Positions 17,914 through 24,866 of a stretch of 39,306 bases of DNA are shown piece by piece. The stretch's first letter is position 1, and each line of letters begins with the position of its first letter. The position numbers and the translations under genes are program-made. Under the pieces are notes generated by a model that saw only the letters and a list, made by a program, of their open reading frames with translations, made no database searches and had not been told where the DNA came from. The stretch spans positions 1-39,306 of the forward strand of contig JAUSEK010000005.1 of assembly GCA_030650275.1 (NCBI GenBank), in the 5' to 3' direction. Origin of the DNA: Candidatus Omnitrophota bacterium (GTDB taxonomy: Bacteria; Omnitrophota; Gorgyraeia; Zapsychrales; Fredricksoniimonadaceae).

Positions 17914-19125
17914 ATGATATTGTCCAGGACAAGCCGTATTTTTTTGGGTTTGTGCATCGCCGGCGCGGTCATTTTCTTATGTTCGCATCCGTTAAAGGCG
18001 AACCAGTTCTCCCCCCAGTCGGATGAGGGCTATTATTTCCATTATGCCAAGACCGTTGAGGAAAAAGGCCTTCGCGGTTTTCAAGAATTATTGTCCTGGT
18101 TTTCTCAAAGCCAGCAGGCGCGTTTGCATCCGCCGCCATCCCGCATCGGTTTTGTCCTGACCGGAGCACTTTTGTTTCATATATTCGGCCCAAGTTATTT
18201 TATCTTAGGGGTTTTTTCCGCGGTATGCTTCATACTTTTCTTGGCGGTGGTTTTTTATTTTATTCGTAAATATTTTGATCTAGATACCGCTTTGTTGACA
18301 ATTCTATTACTATCAAGCTCTCCTTTGTTACTGGGGATGGCTAGGCGGGCGTTGATTGATAGTGCTTTAAATTTATTGTGGGTGCTGACCGTATGGCTGT
18401 TTCTAGAATTTCTTATTAAACGAAAGATTTTTCAATATACGCTTTTTTTATTGTCTTTTATTTTAGCTGTCCTTTTTAAAGAAGGATCCCTGATTCTATT
18501 ACCTTTTTTTGTATTAGTGATGGCGTTTGCTCACCACATAGGGATAGAGAAAGTTTCATGCAGGTATATTTTTTTAACTCTTGTGGGTGGAATATTGCTT
18601 CCGGCGGCCTTGTATGTGCTTGTGCTGGGAGGGATGGATATATTTATTCAAGCTTTGAGGTGCTTGTGGGATATTCAAAAGCACATCTTACAGTTTAATC
18701 CGTATGTTGTTAAATATTGCACAGGACCGTGGTTTCGGTATTTGCTGGATTTCATGCTGTTAAATCCTATTGTCACTCTTTTATTTATCGGGTATTCATT
18801 CCGGGTTGTTTTGACACCCCTGGATGCCAAGAAAACATACTTACTGACTTATTTCCTGGTCACATATGCGGCATTGACCTTTATACAAAATAACAAGAAT
18901 ATTCGCTATGCCATGAGCCTGGAAATGGTCATGGGTCTGTTTGCTGTTTTTATGCTTTATGAGATTTTTGGCAGAAGAATAAGGGGAACTACTTACGTGG
19001 CTGTTGCAGCGGTCATTATTTATTTTGTCAATTTTATAAGTTTTATTAATATTTTCGAGATCCATGGGGTGTTAGACCCCATTACCCGCCATCTTTTAGG
19101 TGTAAGGAATTTTATTCCTTTATAA
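17914..19125 (+). CDS. GT39-family-like membrane glycosyltransferase
   Basis: A 403-residue polytopic membrane protein with about ten hydrophobic helices. The first periplasmic loop FSPQSDEGYYFHYAKTV matches the acidic DE signature of dolichyl/polyprenyl-phosphate glycosyltransferases (PMT_2). HPPPSRIGFVLTGALLFHIFG resembles the second loop of that family. The first third has the host-like GC-rich composition; from about 18,240 the DNA becomes clearly more AT-rich. It ends convergently with pfk, overlapping its stop by 6 nt. Donor and acceptor are unknown. Confidence 0.8.
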   Translation: MILSRTSRIFLGLCIAGAVIFLCSHPLKANQFSPQSDEGYYFHYAKTVEEKGLRGFQELLSWFSQSQQARLHPPPSRIGFVLTGALLFHIFGPSYFILGVFSAVCFILFLAVVFYFIRKYFDLDTALLTILLLSSSPLLLGMARRALIDSALNLLWVLTVWLFLEFLIKRKIFQYTLFLLSFILAVLFKEGSLILLPFFVLVMAFAHHIGIEKVSCRYIFLTLVGGILLPAALYVLVLGGMDIFIQALRCLWDIQKHILQFNPYVVKYCTGPWFRYLLDFMLLNPIVTLLFIGYSFRVVLTPLDAKKTYLLTYFLVTYAALTFIQNNKNIRYAMSLEMVMGLFAVFMLYEIFGRRIRGTTYVAVAAVIIYFVNFISFINIFEIHGVLDPITRHLLGVRNFIPL

Positions 19126-20325
19126 ATGCCGTTCAACGGCGCCGGTGATCTTTTGGGTCGTTGTTTTGAAGGCAGGAGGGACGCGGCCGAAGCAAATGCC
19201 CATGGCCTCGTAAAGGGCCGCCTGGTCGGTATTCACAAAGCGCTGTTCAATGGCTTTTTTGGTGTCCATGTAACGGATCTTGCCGTCGGTGATCCCGGCC
19301 ACGGTCACACCGCTGATCCCCTGGTTGAGCAGGATAAACGCCCCGGCCCCGATCTCTTTTCCGAAATTCACGTCATACGCCGAGGAATGCCCGCAGCGCA
19401 CCAGATGTCCGGGCACGACCGTGCGCACTTCCGGGATCTCATTAACCCCTTTAATGAACATGCCGGTCTTTTGCATGAGCCCGGCGATGGACTTGTCGGC
19501 CTTGAGGCGTTTGGTCAATTGCTGGGAAACATAACTGCCCGCGCCCGCCAGGTATTTGTGCCCGAAGGCGTCCACCGGCATGTGTTCATCCACAATTGCG
19601 GCGCCATCAGCATTCTTGATCCCTTCGGCCACGACGATCAGATACATACCGGCACGCGTGTCGCTGGCCATGATGCGGTCAAAATAACGTTTCTTCATGT
19701 GTTGGTAGAGCACGTCAAGATCCACCGGGATCTCCGGGATGATGATGGCATCCGCGTCCGCCGCCACACCGCCGCGAAACGCCGTATGCCCCGCGTAACG
19801 GCCGAAGACCTCCAAAGCGAGGATGCGGTTATGGGTGCGGGCCGTGGTCTTGAGGTCTTCCAGGAAGGCCGCGATGCGGTTGATGGTGGAATCCGCGCCC
19901 ACGGAATAGGTCTGCAGGTCCAGGTCCATGGTTTTGGGCGCGTGCACACATGAAATGCCGTGCTCGGTCAGGTCTACCAGAACGCCGCCCGAATCATCCC
20001 CGCCGCTGATGATCAGCCCGTCGAGTTTGAATTTCGCCATGCCTTTTTTGATGCGCTGGTATTTGTCCGGGTCTTCGATCTTTTTGACCTTGACGCGGGA
20101 ATGCCCGGCTTCGGAACCGGCCAGGTTCGCGTCAATGGCGTCAATGCGTTCTTCGGTCAATTCCGTGATCGTGTCAAAATCCACGAGATTATAAAGCCCG
20201 GCGTAGCCATGGGGGATGATGAAGCATGAAGCGCCCATGGAACGGGCCATGGATGCCGCGCCTTTGATGACGCCGTTGAGGCCCCCGCAGTCGCCGCCGG
20301 ATGTGATGATGCCTATGCGTTTCAT
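19120..20325 (-). CDS. pfp: 6-phosphofructokinase, pyrophosphate-type by active-site residues
   Basis: This is a glycolytic phosphofructokinase (401 residues). The phosphate-donor loop reads ISGGDDSGG with Asp at 111, where ATP enzymes have Gly (E. coli 104). The next loop reads PKTMDLD with Lys131 where ATP enzymes have Gly (E. coli 124). Both changes are the accepted marks of PPi-dependent enzymes, which are reversible and save ATP. The catalytic Asp pair is kept (134 and 136), but the intervening Asn/Gly is Leu. Other motifs are MKRIGIITSGGDCGGLN, EVFGRYAGHTAF and IPEIPVDLD. A clear AGGAG site precedes the start. It lies downstream of three tRNAs on the same strand. Confidence 0.93.
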   Translation of the reverse strand: MKRIGIITSGGDCGGLNGVIKGAASMARSMGASCFIIPHGYAGLYNLVDFDTITELTEERIDAIDANLAGSEAGHSRVKVKKIEDPDKYQRIKKGMAKFKLDGLIISGGDDSGGVLVDLTEHGISCVHAPKTMDLDLQTYSVGADSTINRIAAFLEDLKTTARTHNRILALEVFGRYAGHTAFRGGVAADADAIIIPEIPVDLDVLYQHMKKRYFDRIMASDTRAGMYLIVVAEGIKNADGAAIVDEHMPVDAFGHKYLAGAGSYVSQQLTKRLKADKSIAGLMQKTGMFIKGVNEIPEVRTVVPGHLVRCGHSSAYDVNFGKEIGAGAFILLNQGISGVTVAGITDGKIRYMDTKKAIEQRFVNTDQAALYEAMGICFGRVPPAFKTTTQKITGAVERHL

Positions 20326-20346
20326 ATCAAAACTCCTGTCTTATGA

Positions 20347-20420
20347 TGGAGCGGGCGGAGAGAATCGAACCCTCGCTACCAGCTTGGAAGGCTGGAGTTC
20401 TACCACTGAACTACGCCCGC
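20347..20420 (-). tRNA. tRNA-Gly (anticodon TCC)
   Basis: On the minus strand: acceptor GCGGGCG/CGCCCGC, D arm, anticodon stem CCAGC/GCTGG with loop CTTCCAA (anticodon TCC), T loop TTCGATT, and encoded CCA. It is the last of three tandem tRNAs (Thr-Tyr-Gly, the order often found upstream of tuf) and lies about 20 nt before the phosphofructokinase gene. Confidence 0.96.
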
Positions 20421-20443
20421 GTCGCCCAACCTGGTAAAATAAA

Positions 20444-20526
20444 TGGGCAGTGAAGGATTCGAACCTCCGAAGCGCAAGCGCAGCAGATTTACAGTCTGCT
20501 CCCGTTGACCACTTGGGTAACTGCCC
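20444..20526 (-). tRNA. tRNA-Tyr (anticodon GTA)
   Basis: On the minus strand: acceptor GGGCAGT/ACTGCCC, anticodon stem GCAGA/TCTGC with loop CTGTAAA (anticodon GTA), a long class-II variable arm and a standard T arm (GGTTCGAATCC). CCA is not encoded. It is the middle gene of the Thr-Tyr-Gly cluster. Confidence 0.96.
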
Positions 20527-20551
20527 AAAATACGATCCTTTACAAAGGAAG

Positions 20552-20624
20552 AGCTGGCGAGAGGCTTCGAACCCCCGACCTGCTGATTACAAATCAGCTG
20601 CTCTACCAACTGAGCTACGCCAGC
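20552..20624 (-). tRNA. tRNA-Thr (anticodon TGT)
   Basis: On the minus strand: acceptor GCTGGCG/CGCCAGC, D arm GCTC/GAGC, anticodon stem GCTGA/TCAGC with loop TTTGTAA (anticodon TGT), and T arm GGGGGTTCGAAGCCTC. CCA is not encoded. It is the first gene of the tRNA cluster. Confidence 0.96.
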
Positions 20625-20645
20625 AAGGACGAGCAAAAGTGATGT

Positions 20646-20675
20646 AATATAGCACAATTTGCTTTTGCCTGTAAA
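20646..20675 (-). promoter_or_regulatory. Promoter of the tRNA-Thr-Tyr-Gly cluster
   Basis: On the minus strand, TTTACA (20670-20675), an 18-bp spacer and TATATT (20646-20651) lie 21 nt upstream of the tRNA-Thr 5' end. It is divergent from the glycosyltransferase gene on the plus strand. Confidence 0.5.
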
Positions 20676-20718
20676 GGTTGATTATTTAATAAATCCTATA
20701 CGGAATCGTGTTCATGGG

Positions 20719-20724
20719 TATAAT
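20719..20724 (+). promoter_or_regulatory. -10 element, probably giving a leaderless mRNA
   Basis: A perfect TATAAT sits 7 nt before GTG 20732, the start codon that best fits the downstream glycosyltransferase. A transcription start at the usual distance would fall on or next to the GTG. No good -35 box and no ribosome binding site are visible. Confidence 0.45.
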
Positions 20725-20731
20725 ATGCGTC

Positions 20732-21436
20732 GTGAAAGTCACCTTGCTTATCCCAACTCTCAACGAAGCCCAAGGCATGCGCACCGTCATGCCCAGGGTC
20801 AAACGCGAGTGGGTGGACCAGATCCTTGTGGTGGATGGCAAATCTAAGGACGGGACCGCGGACATTGCCCGCCAAATGGGCTATGATGTGGTCATTCAGC
20901 AAAGTCCCGGCATACGCGGGGCTTATATGGACGCCTTGGCCGCGGTCAAAGGCGATGTTATTTTGACCTTCAGCCCGGACGGCAATTCCATCCCCGAACT
21001 CATCCCGGCGTGCGTCGCCAGGATGAAAGAGGGTTATGACATGGTCATCGTTTCCCGGTATGCCCAGGGAGCCAAAAGTTATGATGATGATGTCATCACC
21101 GCTTTCGGCAACCGTCTTTTTACCGGGACCATCAATTTTTTACACGGCGCCAAATACACCGACGCCATGGTCATTTACCGCGCTTACCGCAAAAAACTCA
21201 TTCATGACCTGGACCTGGACAAGGACTCCAGTTTTTCTTTTGAAGAGAATTTATTTTGCACAAAGATCAGCTGGGAACCGTTATTGTCCATCCGCGCCGC
21301 AAAGCGCAGATTGCAGGTCATTGACATCCCCGGGGACGAGCCGGCCCGCGAGGGGGGCGAACGCAAACTGCAGGTCCTCAAATGGGGCGCCGCCTATATG
21401 TTTGAGATCTGGCGCGAACTTTTTATCTGGAGATGA
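20732..21436 (+). CDS. GT2-family glycosyltransferase
   Basis: A soluble family-2 glycosyltransferase of about 234 residues, close to the dolichyl/polyprenyl-phosphate-mannose-synthase-like group. It has the start KVTLLIPTLNEAQGM, the nucleotide-binding VDGKSKDGTADIA, GIRGAYMDALAAVKGDVILT, the metal-binding DGN (in FSPDGNSIPEL) and the later VSRY. Such enzymes make the polyprenyl-linked sugars used by ArnT/GT39 proteins, two of which are in this window. GTG 20732 gives the typical family N-terminus; in-frame starts at 20708 (GTG) and 20714 (ATG) overlap or precede the -10 box. The stop overlaps the gpsA start. Confidence 0.85.
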   Translation: MKVTLLIPTLNEAQGMRTVMPRVKREWVDQILVVDGKSKDGTADIARQMGYDVVIQQSPGIRGAYMDALAAVKGDVILTFSPDGNSIPELIPACVARMKEGYDMVIVSRYAQGAKSYDDDVITAFGNRLFTGTINFLHGAKYTDAMVIYRAYRKKLIHDLDLDKDSSFSFEENLFCTKISWEPLLSIRAAKRRLQVIDIPGDEPAREGGERKLQVLKWGAAYMFEIWRELFIWR

Positions 21437-22431
21437 CGGTCATGCGCACCATCAGCATCATCGGTGACGGCGGCTGGGGCACGACGCTGGCCATTTATTT
21501 GGCCCAAAAAAAGCATCCTGTTTTTTTATGGGGGGCTTTTCCCGACTACGTGTCCCTGGTGGCCAGGACCCGCGAAAATAAGAAATTCCTGCCCGGCCAT
21601 AAAATTCCCCGCTCTGTTGTCCTGACCGCGGACATGCGGGAGGCCGTTTCCAAAGCGGACCTGATCGTTTTGGCCTGCCCGTCGGAATATCTGGCGCGCA
21701 CGCTCAAGAAGGTCAAGACCTGTTCCTATCAGGGCAAGACATTTTTGAGCGTTATCAAGGGCATTGATCCGGATTCGTTCAGGCGCATGTCCGAGATGAT
21801 CCAGGATGAATTGGGGCCCGTCGGGCTGGCAGTGCTTTCAGGACCGACCATTGCTTCAGAACTGGCGGATGGGGTGGCCACGACCGCGGTGGTTGCCAGT
21901 TCCAATAAGCGCCTTGCCCTGGACATACAAGCCATTTTCAATTCTCCGGTTTTTCGTATTTACACGAACACCGATGTGGCCGGCGTTGAGGTCGGGGGGA
22001 GCCTTAAAAATGTGATCGCCTTGGCTTGCGGGATCTGCGATGGCTTAAAGCTCGGCACCAACGCCAAGGCCGCCATTTTGACCCGAGGTTTGGCCGAGAT
22101 CACCCGTTTGGGGATCATGATGGGCGGGCGCAAGGAAACTTTTTATGGATTAACAGGCGTGGGAGACCTTATTACCACGTGTTTTAGTCCAAAGAGCCGC
22201 AACCGGACGGTCGGTCAGCAATTGGGAGAGGGCAAAAGCATCCGTGCCGTTTTAAAGGGAATGAACGCGGTGGCTGAAGGCGTCGTGACTGCCAAAGCCG
22301 TCTACCGTTTGAGCAAGGCCAAAAATATCCCAATGCCCATCGTGACAGAGGTTTATAAAATTATCGCCATGAATAAAAACCCCCGCAAAGCCATGGCTGA
22401 TCTCATGGGCCGCCGCCCTAAGCCCGAATAG
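21433..22431 (+). CDS. gpsA: Glycerol-3-phosphate dehydrogenase [NAD(P)+]
   Basis: GpsA reduces dihydroxyacetone phosphate to sn-glycerol-3-phosphate for phospholipids. The length of 332 residues is normal. The Rossmann motif reads GDGGWGTTLA (usually GxGxWGTALA). Further landmarks are VLACPSEYL, VIKGID, LSGPTIASELADG, GVEVGGSLKNVIALACGI (catalytic Lys region), TRGLAEITRLG, FYGLTGVGDLITTC and SRNRTVGQQLGEG. ATG 21433 overlaps the preceding stop; ATG 21442 is an alternative. It is the last chromosomal gene before the tRNA junction. Confidence 0.96.
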   Translation: MTVMRTISIIGDGGWGTTLAIYLAQKKHPVFLWGAFPDYVSLVARTRENKKFLPGHKIPRSVVLTADMREAVSKADLIVLACPSEYLARTLKKVKTCSYQGKTFLSVIKGIDPDSFRRMSEMIQDELGPVGLAVLSGPTIASELADGVATTAVVASSNKRLALDIQAIFNSPVFRIYTNTDVAGVEVGGSLKNVIALACGICDGLKLGTNAKAAILTRGLAEITRLGIMMGGRKETFYGLTGVGDLITTCFSPKSRNRTVGQQLGEGKSIRAVLKGMNAVAEGVVTAKAVYRLSKAKNIPMPIVTEVYKIIAMNKNPRKAMADLMGRRPKPE

Positions 22432-22452
22432 ACCCCTGTTTTCCAAATTTTC

Positions 22453-22481
22453 TTTCCACCATGGTCATTATTATGTATAAT
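22453..22481 (+). promoter_or_regulatory. Promoter of the interrupted tRNA-Pro
   Basis: TTTCCA (22453-22458), a 17-bp spacer and a perfect TATAAT (22476-22481) lie 22 nt before the tRNA 5' end. Transcription would now run through the truncated tRNA into the mobile element, as far as the terminator-like hairpin at 22592-22616. Confidence 0.5.
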
Positions 22482-22503
22482 AACCGACCAATTGATTTTG
22501 GAT

Positions 22504-22543
22504 CGGGACGTAGCGCAGTTGGCTAGCGCACTTGAATGGGGTT
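22504..22543 (+). pseudogene. 5' half of tRNA-Pro (GGG), interrupted at the mobile-element junction
   Basis: The sequence follows a bacterial tRNA-Pro exactly up to the anticodon: acceptor strand CGGGACG, TA, D arm GCGC-AGTTGGCTA-GCGC, A26, anticodon stem CTTGA, loop ATGGGGT (anticodon GGG at 22538-22540). The partner strand should read TCAAG, but after one T it becomes GCCTTTGAG, and no T arm or acceptor 3' strand follows. The tRNA is thus broken at about position 39, where element-type DNA begins. This is a probable left attachment site. The 3' half, or a restored tRNA, is expected at the other end of the element beyond the window. Confidence 0.7.
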
Positions 22544-22591
22544 GCCTTTGAGCCACTTTCAGAACAATATCAAATTGTATTAAATATCATT

Positions 22592-22616
22592 ATCTCCGTC
22601 GAGAACGGAGATTTTC
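22592..22616 (+). terminator. Terminator-like hairpin inside the left end of the element
   Basis: A perfect 8-bp stem, ATCTCCGT (22592-22599) and ACGGAGAT (22605-22612), with loop CGAGA, is followed by a short T-rich tail. It may stop read-through from the tRNA-Pro promoter into the element. The rest of 22544-22700 is AT-rich, with no gene that I can support. Confidence 0.5.
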
Positions 22617-22721
22617 TGTTTTACTGTGCTTTAACTGTTTTTAATCAATTCTACGCAAATATCGACACTTTTTGGACACCAAAAATCATTAAAATTTTGC
22701 CAACATTAAGGAGAGGATCGA

Positions 22722-23132
22722 ATGGTTAAAAATTTTATAAATAGCATAGTCCAAAGGCAGTTTAATCAAGCGAGCATGGCCCTTTTATGGGTAGAATCAT
22801 TCATATTTTCAGCCATTTATGGGGCAATGTTTCATTCATGGCCGGTGTTTGGCATCCTCTTTTTAGGTTTGGCCGCGCTTATGAGCAGGTCCACAACTGT
22901 GGTTTATGCGATTTTTGTTCTAAGTTTTCTATGGAGTTTTGTCTTTGCCAGTATTGGTTATGGCATTGGCGGAGCGGCCGGGGCGGTGATATTGGGAGGG
23001 ATAGTTTTCCTCAATGGAGTAAAGCTTCATTTCCGCGATCTAAAATCTTCCTGGGATGATGCGGGTTTTGCTGGGTATGCCAATGCTGAGTGGAGGCAAA
23101 ATTGGCATGGCGGACAGCAGAATTTAAATTAA
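22722..23132 (+). CDS. Small membrane protein of unknown function
   Basis: A 136-residue protein that I do not recognise. Hydrophobic stretches cover about residues 19-105 (MALLWVESFIFSAIYGAMF, VFGILFLGLAALM, VVYAIFVLSFLWSFVFASIGYGIGGAAGAVILGGIVFL), giving three or four membrane helices with short loops. The last 30 residues are polar and Trp/Asn/Gly-rich. A good AAGGAG site (AAGGAGAGG) precedes ATG 22722. It is the first gene inside the mobile element, facing right, and stands alone. Confidence 0.6.
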   Translation: MVKNFINSIVQRQFNQASMALLWVESFIFSAIYGAMFHSWPVFGILFLGLAALMSRSTTVVYAIFVLSFLWSFVFASIGYGIGGAAGAVILGGIVFLNGVKLHFRDLKSSWDDAGFAGYANAEWRQNWHGGQQNLN

Positions 23133-23197
23133 TAATGATTTAGATTGAAGATAAAAAAAGAACGTGGGGCAGGTCACATTTGCGAGAGAGCAGGCTA

Positions 23198-24490
23198 TCA
23201 AAACAGCCCAAGTTTGGAATAAATACCACCAAGTCGCTTAATATCCATACCACTTATATTGAAATTACAAGACTTTGAATAAACTCCTACCTTAGTAGGT
23301 ATGTCAAAGAAATTTGAATCTTGGGCTAAAAGGGAGGTATCTTTCATTGAAACCTGATGAAAGAATTCAATTGCTGGATTCACCAATCGAGTAAAAGGAT
23401 TCTGGTACGCAACCTCTCTCTTTGCGTAAAAGACAACCGCATCAATGTTGCTGTAAGAATTCCCAACGGCTTTCACGTTCTTATCAAACTCAGTGCGATT
23501 GAAATGGTTGTCTTGGTAAAACACGACGCCAAATTCGCCTTCTTTGTTTTGTAATTGCTTATTAGCATGGCTAAGAGGGCCCTTGATATAATCCGGCGTT
23601 TCCTTTTGAAGCCGTTCTAGGCCAACACCTATAATTATAGGATTGTAGTGGTCATATTGAGGAGGAGCGAGCATCAAGGGGCTCGAAGAAATGGGGCGGG
23701 TCTTCAAAGAGAACGAATACTTCGTATTAACCTCTTGGACCAAGCTTTTGGGTATCCCAGAATCGAGATCGCAAAGCTTCTGTAATTTTACGACATAATT
23801 GCCATTACAAATTTCAATCTCAGAACGAGCATTTTTAATTCCTTCTAAAATCTCATGGCATGATTTTAGTAAATCATCCGCGCGGGGAGTTATTTTTGGA
23901 TGCACTAATACCGCATAGTTAAGATTTTCTTTCTCTAACAAGGGAATTATTTTTATAGGAAACGCCGCAAGTGTAGTGTGAAGGGCTGTGCGCTCATCAT
24001 CTCTTCCTAATCTAAACTTGCATTCAGCAGAGACCTTCTTGCCATCCATAGTTTCAATCAACAAATCGAAAGCCTTATCTTTAGCTGTCCTGTCAGTATC
24101 CCGAAATATAATTTTATGACCGGAGATCCGATAAGCCGCTGCAATAAAGACTTCCTGTCTAGCCGTAGGGTATCTATTCTTAAACTCTTGAATAAAATTA
24201 GGAGGCAAATCTTTTGCTAGCGCATACAGGTCATTTGAAAGGTAGAGGAGCTGAGTAAAATCCTCTGTATGGGGAATTGCTCGAATCTTGCCTTTTATTA
24301 GATCAATAACGGGTTTTTCGACACCCCAGATATTCTGTACAACCGGATGGGTACGAATCATCACAAGGGTGGATTGGGCTGGTGGCAATTGACCCGGCTT
24401 ACCGCCAGTGGAGTGCATTTTTTCAAGGCTTTTTAAGACCCAAGCCTCACCAAAGTAATCGATCAGAAAAGAAATAGGGTTTTGGTTCAT
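23198..24490 (-). CDS. Hypothetical protein with a PD-(D/E)XK-like core
   Basis: A 430-residue soluble protein of unknown family. Residues 105-160 show a pattern typical of PD-(D/E)XK nuclease folds: a helix with Glu113 (ARQEVFIAAAY), a strand after GHKIIFRD, then AFDLLIE with Asp142, and VSAECKF with Glu156-x-Lys158. The C-terminal half is alpha/beta and contains a stretch about unknown ligands (NYAVLVHPKI, IIIGVGLERL, DAVVFYAKREV). It is the only minus-strand gene in the mobile part. No Shine-Dalgarno site is visible before ATG 24490, and a weak TTGCTT-17-TAGCAT promoter may start it. A cargo or defence nuclease is plausible but unproven. Confidence 0.6.
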   Translation of the reverse strand: MNQNPISFLIDYFGEAWVLKSLEKMHSTGGKPGQLPPAQSTLVMIRTHPVVQNIWGVEKPVIDLIKGKIRAIPHTEDFTQLLYLSNDLYALAKDLPPNFIQEFKNRYPTARQEVFIAAAYRISGHKIIFRDTDRTAKDKAFDLLIETMDGKKVSAECKFRLGRDDERTALHTTLAAFPIKIIPLLEKENLNYAVLVHPKITPRADDLLKSCHEILEGIKNARSEIEICNGNYVVKLQKLCDLDSGIPKSLVQEVNTKYSFSLKTRPISSSPLMLAPPQYDHYNPIIIGVGLERLQKETPDYIKGPLSHANKQLQNKEGEFGVVFYQDNHFNRTEFDKNVKAVGNSYSNIDAVVFYAKREVAYQNPFTRLVNPAIEFFHQVSMKDTSLLAQDSNFFDIPTKVGVYSKSCNFNISGMDIKRLGGIYSKLGLF

Positions 24491-24663
24491 GTATAGATGC
24501 TAGCAAACAGCCTGTCACAAAGCAATAAATTGGATGTGCTAACGGCAATCGTGATTAAAAGTATGAAGTTGGAGAGCAGATCACTGGTTGATTTCTTCGC
24601 ATCAATCCATCACAGATTAATCGCTCAAGAGTTTTAGTTGTAGGATTTTTTATTTTATAATCC

Positions 24664-24728
24664 TGAACAAAATCAGAACAAAAACAGAACAGAATCGGAA
24701 CAAACGTGTTCCAGTTTTGTTCTGTTTT
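24664..24728. repeat. Six helically phased GAACA boxes (iteron-like array)
   Basis: Four direct copies of an 11-bp unit (consensus nGAACAAAATC) put GAACA at 24665, 24676, 24687 and 24698. Two inverted copies (TGTTC) start at 24707 and 24718. The repeat interval is exactly 11 bp within each set, so all boxes of one orientation face one side of the helix. The two sets also make a hairpin, AAAACAGAACA (24681-24691) with TGTTCTGTTTT (24718-24728), around GGAAC/GTTCC. This layout is typical of iterons or a cooperative operator. Confidence 0.75.
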
Positions 24729-24735
24729 TCTTTCC

Positions 24736-24866
24736 TAACTCTCCCATTCGCAAGAGGTTTTTGGGCAAAAGCGGCCCAAAACCGTTCAAGACCCCACACA
24801 CTCTACCATAAGTTTTTATGAGTGAGTGGGGTCTTGAACTACCAATTGAGAATGGGAGAGAGTTAA
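24736..24866. repeat. Nested inverted repeats with two inner hairpins
   Basis: The outer arms are TAACTCTCCCATTC (24736-24749) and GAATGGGAGAGAGTTA (24851-24866), with 2 nt inserted in the right arm. Inside is hairpin A, GGTTTTTGGGC (24756-24766) with GCCCAAAACC (24774-24783), and hairpin B, a perfect 14-bp stem GTTCAAGACCCCAC (24784-24797) with GTGGGGTCTTGAAC (24826-24839), which extends by CACTC/GAGTG after one mismatch. A three-way-junction RNA or single-stranded DNA structure would result. Confidence 0.75.

Noticed and set aside
19126-19953. 275-codon plus-strand ORF opposite the phosphofructokinase gene
   Set aside because: It is antisense to a clearly conserved gene; its open frame follows from the high GC content and codon bias.
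22543-22720. Group I intron in tRNA-Pro
   Set aside because: The break is near the anticodon, where such introns insert, but no conserved P/Q/R/S core and no tRNA 3' half follow within the next several hundred bases.
22532-22729. A 65-codon ORF starting in the broken tRNA-Pro
   Set aside because: It starts within the tRNA anticodon stem, runs through the terminator-like hairpin and has no ribosome binding site or protein-like pattern. It overlaps the next good start.
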